NCBI RefSeq assembly: GCF_000383595.1
Contig: NZ_KB911581.1
Span: 6,407,519 to 6,471,518 of the forward strand
Direction of reading: 5' to 3'
DNA: 64,000 bases
Origin: Streptomyces bottropensis ATCC 25435
GTDB lineage: Bacteria; Actinomycetota; Actinomycetes; Streptomycetales; Streptomycetaceae
A program made the translations under genes and the position numbers. Of the stretch, positions 16,989 through 24,430 are shown piece by piece (within the stretch, counting starts at the first letter, position 1; the number at the start of each line of letters is the position of its first letter). The notes under the pieces were generated by a model. The model was not told where the DNA came from and did no database searches. It saw only the letters and a program-made list of their open reading frames with translations.

Positions 16989-18404
16989 ATGGGCGAACTC
17001 GTGGCGGCCGCGGCCGGTGAGGACGGGATGGGCGTCCTCGTCCAGCGGCTGTTCGACGCGCGGGACGACGACCTGCCGTATCTGACGCATCAGCGGGAGA
17101 CCGTCGGCCGGGGCGGGTTACGGGAGCGGGTGGCCAAGCAGGCCGCCGTGTTCGCCGGCTACGACATCGGGCCCGGCAGCACGGTGGGGCTGCGGACGCC
17201 GCCCAGTTTCACCCAGGTCGAGGTGCTGCTCGCGCTGTGGCGGCTGGGCGCGCAGGTGATGCTGTTCGACTTCCGGCTCAAGCCAGCCGAGGTGGACGCG
17301 CTCTGCGCCGGCTGCCGGCCGCAGTTCATGGTCCGGGCCGGGTCCAACGTCCGGTCGGCCTTCGGCTTCCGGCCCGAGTACGAGGTCGCCACCGAGTGCC
17401 GCAGAGGCGGCCGGCCGGCCTCGGGCGGGCACCGGCTGGTCCAGTTCAGCTCGGGCTCCACCGGGCGTCCGAAGGTGATCGGCAGGACTCCCGGGTCGAT
17501 CGCCGCCGAGATCGAGTCGTTCGCGGCGGTCCCCGGCATGCCGGGCGAGGGCGACCGGCTGCTGCTGCTCAGCTCCACGGCACACAGCTTCGGCCTGATC
17601 GGCGGGCTGCTGCACGCGCTGGCGGCCGGCGTCCAGGTCGTCTTCGCGCCCCGGGTCTCCGCCCGCGAGATCCTGCGGACCTCGGCCGAACACCGGATCA
17701 CCCATCTGTTCGGGGTGCCGATGCACTACGAACTGCTCGCCGCCGCCCTCGATCCTCCCGAGCTGTCCGAGCTGCGGACCGCCGTCTCCGGTGGTGAGCT
17801 GATGCCCCCCGAGGTCGCCGCGCGGTTCGCCGAACGGTACGGCGTCGCGGTCGGCGAGGCCTACGGCACCACCGAGACCGGCATCGTCGCCATCGACGTC
17901 GGCGGCACGCTCCGGCCCACGGTCGGGCGGCCCGCGCCCGGTGTGCTGGTCCGGGAGCACAAGGGTGAACTGGACGTGGCGCTCGACGCGTCGCCGTACC
18001 TCTTCGACTCCGGCGGCACCCAGTACGAGGACGGCTGGCTGCACACCCGCGACCGGGCCACGGTGGACGCCGACGGGACGGTCACCGTGGGCGGCCGCGC
18101 CGACTCCCTCGTCGTCGTCGGCGGCCTCAAGGTCGACCTCACCGAGGTCGAGCAGGTGCTCCGCGCGCACCCGGCCGTCGAACAGGCGGTCCTGGTCCAC
18201 GAGGACGTGACCGAGGCGTACGTGGCGGTCGCCGCCGGGGCCGGGAGCCCGTCGGCGGAGGAGCTGCTGCGCTGGTGCCGGGAGCGGCTCGCCGACCACA
18301 AGCTGCCCCGCGTGATCCGGGTGCTGGACACCCTGCCCCGCACCTCGAACGGGAAGCTGGTCCGCCGGGCGGCCACGCTCCAGGCGGCGGCGAGCGGCGC
18401 GTAG
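16989..18404 (+). CDS. ANL superfamily adenylating enzyme (aryl/acyl-ACP ligase candidate); contains a TTA codon
   Basis: A 471-aa AMP-forming ligase, on the short side for the family. Motifs: ATP-binding FSSGSTGRPK (~153-162), EAYGTTETG (~290-298), DGWLHTRDRA (~348-357) and the C-terminal catalytic Lys in RTSNGKLVRR (~450). It lies between the aminohydroxybenzoate genes and two carrier proteins, so loading 3-amino-4-hydroxybenzoate onto an ACP as polyketide starter is the best inference. Residue 44 is encoded by TTA (17118-17120), the rare bldA-dependent leucine codon, suggesting that cluster output waits for development. CoA ligase activity is an alternative. Confidence 0.82.
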   Translation: MGELVAAAAGEDGMGVLVQRLFDARDDDLPYLTHQRETVGRGGLRERVAKQAAVFAGYDIGPGSTVGLRTPPSFTQVEVLLALWRLGAQVMLFDFRLKPAEVDALCAGCRPQFMVRAGSNVRSAFGFRPEYEVATECRRGGRPASGGHRLVQFSSGSTGRPKVIGRTPGSIAAEIESFAAVPGMPGEGDRLLLLSSTAHSFGLIGGLLHALAAGVQVVFAPRVSAREILRTSAEHRITHLFGVPMHYELLAAALDPPELSELRTAVSGGELMPPEVAARFAERYGVAVGEAYGTTETGIVAIDVGGTLRPTVGRPAPGVLVREHKGELDVALDASPYLFDSGGTQYEDGWLHTRDRATVDADGTVTVGGRADSLVVVGGLKVDLTEVEQVLRAHPAVEQAVLVHEDVTEAYVAVAAGAGSPSAEELLRWCRERLADHKLPRVIRVLDTLPRTSNGKLVRRAATLQAAASGA

Positions 18405-18509
18405 CGGCCCGACGGCCGACCCCCGAGAGCGGCGACTCCCACGACGAGCAGTCCTCGCACGACTTTTCGCATGACCTTCTCACGACATTCCCCCATGGAG
18501 ATGGCGATC

Positions 18510-18785
18510 ATGAGCACGTCCACCCTGGACAACGAGATCCGCGAGTTCGTCCTGACCACGGTCATCGACGAGATGAACATCCTGCTGAGCCGCGACGGCA
18601 TCACGGACGAGAGCCCGGTGACCGTCGGCGGGCTGGAGCTGGACTCCCTGAGCCTGATCGAGCTGACGCTGCGGCTGGAGTCGCGGTTCGGCGTGGAGAT
18701 CCCGGACACCGACATCGAGCCGCTGGCCTCCCTGACCCTCGGCGGGCTCGTCACCGAGGTCGTCCGACGCGGGGCGAAGGCATGA
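18510..18785 (+). CDS. Acyl carrier protein 1
   Basis: A 91-aa acidic four-helix carrier protein from ATG 18510, with GGAG nine nt upstream (in-frame ATGs at 18495 and 18501 are alternatives). The phosphopantetheine site is Ser46 in GLELDSLSLIEL. It is separated by ~105 nt from the ligase gene, the only sizeable gap in the cluster, which may hold an internal promoter. It carries the starter or the growing chain for the ketosynthase encoded downstream. Its stop overlaps the second ACP start. Confidence 0.9.
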   Translation: MSTSTLDNEIREFVLTTVIDEMNILLSRDGITDESPVTVGGLELDSLSLIELTLRLESRFGVEIPDTDIEPLASLTLGGLVTEVVRRGAKA

Positions 18786-19123
18786 GCGCGGAGGTCTCCG
18801 CGCCGTCCGTCCCGGGCACGTCACCGTCGTCCGTACCGGGCACCTCCGCGTCGTCCGTGATCACCCTCGGCACCGTCCGGGAGCTGCTGTCCGACCGCAA
18901 GATCTTCCCCGGGGTCCCGGACGACCTCGGCGACGACTCCGAACTGGTCCTGGACTCACTGGGGTTGGTGTGGCTGCTGCACGTGGTGGAGGAGCGGTAC
19001 GGCCTGGTGGTGGAGCCCGGCGACGACGACATCGCGAACCTGACCTCGCTCCGGCGGCTCACGGAGTTCCTGGGCGCGTCCGCGGCGGACGCGGCGCAGG
19101 GGGGTGACCGCGTTGACCGGTGA
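18782..19123 (+). CDS. Acyl carrier protein 2 with Ser/Pro-rich N-terminal extension
   Basis: A 113-aa protein from ATG 18782. Residues ~8-25 contain two SVPGTS repeats and look disordered; the carrier domain follows, with Ser59 in LVLDSLGLVWLL. Two ACPs in one type II system suggest separate carriers for the aryl starter and for malonyl extender units. Its end overlaps the ketosynthase start by 20 nt. Confidence 0.85.
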   Translation: MSAEVSAPSVPGTSPSSVPGTSASSVITLGTVRELLSDRKIFPGVPDDLGDDSELVLDSLGLVWLLHVVEERYGLVVEPGDDDIANLTSLRRLTEFLGASAADAAQGGDRVDR

Positions 19124-20342
19124 CGTGACGGTGACCGGATTCGGTGTGCGCACGGCCTTCGGCGCGGGCGCGGACGCCCTGCGTCGCGGTGTCTTCGCCG
19201 GCGTCCCCTCCTTCACCCCCACCACCCGCTTCGACACCGGCCCGTACCGCACCCCGATGGCCGGCGCCGCCCCCGACGGCCCCGACGGAGCCGAGCACCG
19301 GGCCCTGCGCCCCGCCCTCGCGGACTGCGGAAGGGAGGCGCTCGACATGGCGGGCCTGCCCCCGGGCACCGAGGCGGCGGTCCTGCTGGGTATCGCGGGC
19401 GACTGCACGAGCATCACGCGCCACTGGCGGGACGCGGCGGCGGGGCCGGGTGCGGAGACGAGCGGTGGCGCCGACGGGCGCGACGAAGCCGCGTCCGGGC
19501 CCGCCGACGCGGCGGCGCACCTCGCCGACGCCGTCCCGGCGCACCTCGCCGAGTCGCTGGCCCGGGGCCTCGGCCTGACGGGGCCCCGGCTCACGTTCAC
19601 CAACGCCTGTGTGGCCTCCGCCGCCGCGATCATCCATGCCTGCCGGCTGATCTCGTCCGGCCGGACCGATGTGGCGGTGTGCGCCGGCGGCTACCTCGTG
19701 GAGGAGGAGACGTTCGGGAAGTTCGACTCGGGGCGGGCGCTGTCCCGGGACGGCATGGTGCGGCCGTTCAGCGCGGACCGCACCGGGCTGCTGCTCGGCG
19801 ACGGGGTCGCGGCGGTCGTGCTGGAGTCCGCCGAGCACGCGCGGCGGCGCGGGGCCCGGCCGCTGGCGGGCGTGGTCGGCTGGGGGGCGGCCACCGACGC
19901 CCACCACATCGCCCAGCCGCACCCGGAGGGCGTGGGCCTGGCCCGCGCGGCCCGGCAGGCGCTGCGGCTGGCCGGGGACCCCGACGGGTCGGCCCTCGGC
20001 TATGTCAACGCGCACGGCACCGGCACCAAGTACAACGACGGCGCCGAGACCCGGGGGCTGCGCGCCGCCCTCGCGGAGCGGGCCGGGTCGGTCCCGGTCA
20101 GCTCCACCAAGAGCACCACCGGCCATCTCCTGGAGGCGGCCGGAGTCGTGGAGTTCGTGATCACGGTGCTGGCCCTCATGGACGGCGTACTGCCGCCGAC
20201 CGCGGGCCTCACGCGGCCGGACCCCGAGTGCGACCTCGACTACGTGCCGAACCGGGCCCGGCAGGCCGACCTGCGCCGGGCCCTGACCATCAACGCCGCG
20301 TTCGGCGGCGCCAACACCGCACTCGTCCTGGAGCGGCCGTGA
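19104..20342 (+). CDS. Beta-ketoacyl-ACP synthase (KS-alpha)
   Basis: A 412-aa condensing enzyme of the FabF/type II PKS class. The full catalytic triad is visible: Cys in FTNACVASAAA (~169), His in NAHGTGTKYND (~303) and His in TTGHLLEAAG (~340). A Gly/Asp/Ala-rich stretch at ~112-145 departs from the family. The start is set at GTG 19104; TTG 19113 and GTG 19122 are possible. It is coupled to a truncated KS-like partner next door, so the pair probably forms a KS/CLF heterodimer that elongates an arylcarbonyl-ACP with malonyl units. Confidence 0.9.
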   Translation: MTALTGDVTVTGFGVRTAFGAGADALRRGVFAGVPSFTPTTRFDTGPYRTPMAGAAPDGPDGAEHRALRPALADCGREALDMAGLPPGTEAAVLLGIAGDCTSITRHWRDAAAGPGAETSGGADGRDEAASGPADAAAHLADAVPAHLAESLARGLGLTGPRLTFTNACVASAAAIIHACRLISSGRTDVAVCAGGYLVEEETFGKFDSGRALSRDGMVRPFSADRTGLLLGDGVAAVVLESAEHARRRGARPLAGVVGWGAATDAHHIAQPHPEGVGLARAARQALRLAGDPDGSALGYVNAHGTGTKYNDGAETRGLRAALAERAGSVPVSSTKSTTGHLLEAAGVVEFVITVLALMDGVLPPTAGLTRPDPECDLDYVPNRARQADLRRALTINAAFGGANTALVLERP

Positions 20343-21247
20343 CGACGACGGACCACGGTGGGAGAGCCGCGCCGACAGCCACTCCGACCAGCACACGGAC
20401 AAGCACGCCGGCCCGCGCGGAGGAGACCGTGCCGGCCGGGAAGGGGCCCCTGCGTTCGCCGCTGGGCGTCCTCACCACCGCCACCGCGACGCACGCCACC
20501 GGGCGGCCCGACGACATCCCGCTGCCCCGGCTGCCGGGGTTCGTGGAGTCGGCGTTCAGCCCGTTGGCGTACGAGGTCGCCGCGCGGTGCCTGACCGAGC
20601 GGCCCGGGGACGGGGCCCGTACGGCCGTCGTGCTGGCGAGCCTCATGGGGGACACCACCACGGCCGATCTGGCGAGCCGGCGGGTGGTGTCCGGGCGGGT
20701 CCACAACCCGCTGCTGTTCATGCAGGCCACGCCCAACTCCGTGCTGGGGCACATCAGCCGGGAGTTCCGGATCACCGGGCAGATGTTCAGCCTCTCCACG
20801 CTCGACGATCCGGTGACCGAACTGCTGGCCATGGCCGACCTCCTCCTGGAGGACCCGGATCTCGACCGGGTCCTGGTGGCGGGCGTCGAACTGGGCGGCG
20901 GCGCGCGTACGGCCGCCGTGCACCGGGAGCTCTCCGCGATCAGCGGCCGGCCGGTCCCGGACCTCCCGGAAGCCGCCGCCCTGGCGGCGGCCGTCCTGCT
21001 CGGCCGCCCCGGCCCCGGCGTACCCGTGAGCGTCCGCGCGACGGACACGCACGACGGCGCGCGGCCGGCGGCCCTCGCGCACCCCGGCAGCGTCCAGGGC
21101 CTGTTCGACCTGGCCGCCGCCCACCGGCGGCTGCTGCGGGACGGCGGCACCCACGTCCTGGTCACCGAACCCCGGACGCCCGCGTTCCGCCTGGACGCCG
21201 AACGCCTCCCGGAAAGAAACGAGACGGAGACCCATGCTCATCAGTAG
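20339..21247 (+). CDS. Short chain-length-factor-like ketosynthase homologue
   Basis: A 302-aa protein from GTG 20339 overlapping the KS stop. After a Thr/Ala/Pro-rich leader of ~40 residues it follows the N-terminal thiolase fold of ketosynthases (NPLLFMQATPNSVLGHISRE, ITGQMFSLSTLDDPVTELLA, VLVAGVELGGG), but the catalytic Cys is absent. The C-terminal half with the two His is missing or shortened, ending after ~300 rather than ~400 residues. This fits the short CLF-like partners of reducing type II PKS and aryl polyene systems. A role in dimerisation and chain-length control is inferred. It overlaps the next ligase by 14 nt. Confidence 0.7.
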   Translation: MTTTDHGGRAAPTATPTSTRTSTPARAEETVPAGKGPLRSPLGVLTTATATHATGRPDDIPLPRLPGFVESAFSPLAYEVAARCLTERPGDGARTAVVLASLMGDTTTADLASRRVVSGRVHNPLLFMQATPNSVLGHISREFRITGQMFSLSTLDDPVTELLAMADLLLEDPDLDRVLVAGVELGGGARTAAVHRELSAISGRPVPDLPEAAALAAAVLLGRPGPGVPVSVRATDTHDGARPAALAHPGSVQGLFDLAAAHRRLLRDGGTHVLVTEPRTPAFRLDAERLPERNETETHAHQ

Positions 21248-22955
21248 GCAGGAGCGGGCGCGGATCTGCTCCGACACCGAACTCGGCGCCGGCAACGTCC
21301 TCGGGCGGCTGCGCGCCTACGCACGCCCGCTCGACGAGCCGGTGCTGCGGACCGACGGCACCTGGCGCGCGCCGGACGGCAGCCGGCCCGAGGTGCTGAC
21401 GCTCGGGCAGCTGTACGAGGTGGTGGAGACGTACGCGGGCTGGTACGCGGCCCGGGGCGTGCGGCCCCGGGACCCGGTGGCCGTCCACTCCTTCTCCGCC
21501 GCCGAGTTCGCGGTGAACTTCCTGGCGCTGACCTCGCTCGGCGCCGTCCCCTCGTTCGTCAACGGCAACCTGGCCCCGGAGACCGCCCGGGAGTACGTCC
21601 GCCGGCAGGGCGCGGTGGGTGCCTTCACCGACGAGGCCCACCGCGAGGTGCTGACCGGCGACGCCGAGGTCGCGGCGGGCGGGACCGGCCTCGGTTTCCT
21701 GGTGACCGCCGCCGACATCCGGCCGGAGCACCGCGCGTCGCTCCCGCCGTCGTACCCGTACCGGCACGACCCGACCGACCCGGTGCTCATCTCCCACTCG
21801 TCCGGCACCACCGGCATGCCCAAGGGGGTGCCGCACACCCACCGCACGCTGATGTACGCCCAGGTGCACCGGCTGCGCTTCTCCACCGGCGCCGACATGG
21901 AGCGCACGCTGGTGGGACTGCCCGGCGCGCACAACGCGATGGTGGCGACGCTGCTGTACTGCCTGCTGCTGCGCACGGACATCAAGCTGCTCTCCAGCCA
22001 GCGCGGCCCGGACGTGCTGGACGCCGTCGAGGAGTTCCGGCCGACGACCGTCCTGGCCTTCGCCGGGACCTTCGGCGAGATGGCGGCGGAGGACCTCGCG
22101 GCACGTGACCTGTCCAGCGTGCAGGTGTGGTTCAACACCGGGGACGCGGCGCACGAGGCGCACATCCGGGCGCTCGTGGAACACGGGAGCCACACCGAGA
22201 TCCGGCGCGACCTGAGCCGGGTCCGGGTCGACGGCTCGGTCTTCGTGGACGGCCTCGGTTCGTCGGAGGCCGGGTACTCCGTCTTCCACAACCGGCACAC
22301 CAAGGACACCTCGGCCTACTCCCGCCGCGTCGGCAAGCCGATCAGCTTCGCCGAGGCCGCGGTGCTGGCGGAGGACGGCACCCCGCTGCCACCCGGGCAG
22401 ATCGGCCGGCTGGGTCTCAAGTCGCCCACGCTCACGCCGGGTTACTGGAACGACTCACTGACCTGGAACCGGATGCGGCTCGGCGGCTACTGGCTCACCG
22501 GCGACCTCGCCCACCAGGACGAGGAGGGCAACTTCTACCACCTGGACCGGGTCCCGGACGCCGTGCGCACCCGCGCCGGCATCGTCTTCAGCACCCGCAC
22601 CGAGGAACTGCTGCTGGCCGGGCTGCCGAGGCTCGCCGACTGCACGGTGGTGGGGGTCGCCCCCGACGGCGTCCGCGCGGACTGGGACGGCGACGGGGAG
22701 GCCGAGGCGTACGCGCTGCTCCAGCTCGCGGACGGCGAGGGCACCGACGACGACGGTGAGAACGACGAGGTGTGGACCGCGCGCGTCAACGCCGTGCTGA
22801 CGGCCGCCGGGTTCCCGCCGGTCACCCGGGCGCTGCGGATGAAGCCCGACGACGTGGCCAAGGGCGCCACCGGCAAGGTTCTCAAACGAGTGATGCGGGA
22901 CCGGTTCGCGGCCCGCCTGGCCGCCGCGACCGCCGCCGAGGAGCAGCACGCATGA
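21234..22955 (+). CDS. ANL superfamily adenylating enzyme, diazotase (CreM/AvaA6-like) candidate
   Basis: A 573-aa AMP-binding protein from ATG 21234. Motifs: SHSSGTTGMPKG (~187-198), GLGSSEAGYSVF in place of the usual GYGxTE, YWLTGDLAHQDEEGN, and KGATGKVLKR with the C-terminal Lys. The divergent A5 motif and the presence of nitrous-acid genes downstream make it a candidate for the ATP-dependent diazotases (CreM in cremeomycin, AvaA6 in avenalumic acid). Those are ANL-family proteins that couple nitrite to an aromatic amine. A second carboxylate ligase is the alternative. The first ligase (16989-18404) is nearer the ACPs and is the better loading enzyme. Confidence 0.7.
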   Translation: MLISRQERARICSDTELGAGNVLGRLRAYARPLDEPVLRTDGTWRAPDGSRPEVLTLGQLYEVVETYAGWYAARGVRPRDPVAVHSFSAAEFAVNFLALTSLGAVPSFVNGNLAPETAREYVRRQGAVGAFTDEAHREVLTGDAEVAAGGTGLGFLVTAADIRPEHRASLPPSYPYRHDPTDPVLISHSSGTTGMPKGVPHTHRTLMYAQVHRLRFSTGADMERTLVGLPGAHNAMVATLLYCLLLRTDIKLLSSQRGPDVLDAVEEFRPTTVLAFAGTFGEMAAEDLAARDLSSVQVWFNTGDAAHEAHIRALVEHGSHTEIRRDLSRVRVDGSVFVDGLGSSEAGYSVFHNRHTKDTSAYSRRVGKPISFAEAAVLAEDGTPLPPGQIGRLGLKSPTLTPGYWNDSLTWNRMRLGGYWLTGDLAHQDEEGNFYHLDRVPDAVRTRAGIVFSTRTEELLLAGLPRLADCTVVGVAPDGVRADWDGDGEAEAYALLQLADGEGTDDDGENDEVWTARVNAVLTAAGFPPVTRALRMKPDDVAKGATGKVLKRVMRDRFAARLAAATAAEEQHA

Positions 22956-23506
22956 GCACGCACAGCGACGCCGACGGCGTCAACCACCGCGCCCGCGCCG
23001 GTGAGGCGTACCGGCTCTGGTGGCAGCACGACGCCAACTGGTACCAGGGGGTCGCCGCGCGGTACGGCCAGGAGGTCGCCAACGAGATCAACGCGGAGGC
23101 GATGGGGAAGGTCGCCCTGCACGTCGGGCAGCGCGTCGCCCGGCTGCGCGGACCGCTCCCGGACACCGGCGACAGCCGCAAGGACCTGGAGGAGCTGCGC
23201 CGCCGCTACGACGAGTGCGGCGACCGGATGTTCCCGCCGGAGCTGCGCAACGCCTCCACCGAGGTCGAGGACGACGACCTCGTCGTGCTCACCCTGAAGC
23301 GGAACTTCGCGATCACCATGGTCCGGATGGCCGGTTCCCTGGAGGGGTACCGCTGCCCCTGCACCGCCGTCCACGCGGGCTGGTCCGAGGGCCTCGGCGC
23401 GACCCTGACGGAGAACCGGGCCGAGAGCTGTCTGCGGGACGGCGACCCGGCGTGCCGTCTGCTCATGCGGATCGCCACCCCCCTCGCACCGGGTGCGGAG
23501 GGCTGA
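22952..23506 (+). CDS. Unrecognised 184-aa cysteine-containing protein of the cluster
   Basis: Starts at ATG 22952 overlapping the previous stop. No firm family was recognised. The N-terminal helical part (WWQHDANWYQGVAARYGQ, EVANEINAEAMGK) resembles DUF6125/aminothiazoline-carboxylate hydrolase-like proteins. The C-terminal part contains Cys89, Cys135 and Cys137 (CPC), Cys160 and Cys168 (DGDPACRLLMRI), a spacing that recalls V4R-type or metal-binding folds. No signal peptide or membrane segment. It lies between the diazotase candidate and the reductase. The cluster lacks a recognisable dehydratase, so this protein is a candidate for that or for handling a reactive diazo/nitrite intermediate. 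Both roles are inference only. Confidence 0.75.
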   Translation: MSTHSDADGVNHRARAGEAYRLWWQHDANWYQGVAARYGQEVANEINAEAMGKVALHVGQRVARLRGPLPDTGDSRKDLEELRRRYDECGDRMFPPELRNASTEVEDDDLVVLTLKRNFAITMVRMAGSLEGYRCPCTAVHAGWSEGLGATLTENRAESCLRDGDPACRLLMRIATPLAPGAEG

Positions 23507-23509
23507 GGC

Positions 23510-24430
23510 GTGCGTGTACTCGTCGCCGGGGCCACCGGAGTGGTCGGGCATCCGCTGGTGGGCGCGCTCCGGGCGCGGGGCCATCACGTGAGCGCGCTGG
23601 TGCGGCAGGGCTCCCTGGGCCGGGCCCCCGAGGCCGACGAGGTGGTGGTCGCCGACGCCCTCGACCGTGCCGCCGTGCTGTCGGCGGTGTCGGCCGCCCG
23701 TCCCGAGGCGGTCGTCCACCAGCTGTCGGCCCTGCGGCTGCTGGGCGACGACCCGCCCGGAGCCTTCGCCCTCACCGCGCGGCTGCGCACCGAGGGCACC
23801 GCCCATCTGGTCGAGGCGGCCCGCGAAGCCGGCGCGCGCCGGCTGGTCGCCCAGTCCATCGCCTTCGCCGCCGCCCCGGCGGGCGATCCGGTCCTGGACG
23901 AGGACGCGCCGCTGTACGTGGACGCCCCCGACCCCGGCTGGGCCTCGACCGTACGGGCCGTCGCCGAGCTGGAACGGCGGGTGACGGGTGACGGCCCGCA
24001 GGGGGTGGTGCTGCGCTACGGCACGCTGTACGGCCCGCGCACCGCGTACGCCCGGACCGGCGCGACCGCCGCGTCCGTGCTGGCCGGACGGCTGCCGCTG
24101 GCCGGCGGCGGGGCCGGGATCACGTCGTTCCTGCACGTCGAGGACGCGGTGGGGGCGGCCGTGACGGCCGTCGAGTCCGACGCCACCGGGGTGTTCCATG
24201 TGACGGACGACGACCCCGCCCCCGCCGCGCAGTGGCTGCCGCACCTCGCCCGGACGCTGGCCGCGCCCTCCCCGCGCACGGTCCCCGCGGCTCTCGCGCC
24301 CCGGCTGCTCGGCTGGTTCATGGCCCACCAGCTCAACGCCGCGCACGGCGCCGCCAACGACCGCGCCCGTACGGCCCTCGGCTGGAAGCCGGTCAGAGCG
24401 AGCTGGCGCGACGGGCTGGGCCGGGAATGA
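23510..24430 (+). CDS. NAD(P)-binding epimerase/reductase (atypical SDR)
   Basis: A 306-aa extended or atypical SDR from GTG 23510. The N-terminal motif VLVAGATGVVGHPLV (~3-17) binds NAD(P). The region of the usual YxxxK is not clear (QSIAFAAAP and VVLRYGTLYGPR follow the epimerase pattern). Related proteins act on sugars or as reductases. In avenalumic acid biosynthesis a separate reductase (AvaA7) replaces the diazonium by hydride; this gene, beside the diazotase candidate, is a possible equivalent. It overlaps the flavoenzyme gene by 4 nt. Confidence 0.75.
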   Translation: MRVLVAGATGVVGHPLVGALRARGHHVSALVRQGSLGRAPEADEVVVADALDRAAVLSAVSAARPEAVVHQLSALRLLGDDPPGAFALTARLRTEGTAHLVEAAREAGARRLVAQSIAFAAAPAGDPVLDEDAPLYVDAPDPGWASTVRAVAELERRVTGDGPQGVVLRYGTLYGPRTAYARTGATAASVLAGRLPLAGGGAGITSFLHVEDAVGAAVTAVESDATGVFHVTDDDPAPAAQWLPHLARTLAAPSPRTVPAALAPRLLGWFMAHQLNAAHGAANDRARTALGWKPVRASWRDGLGRE

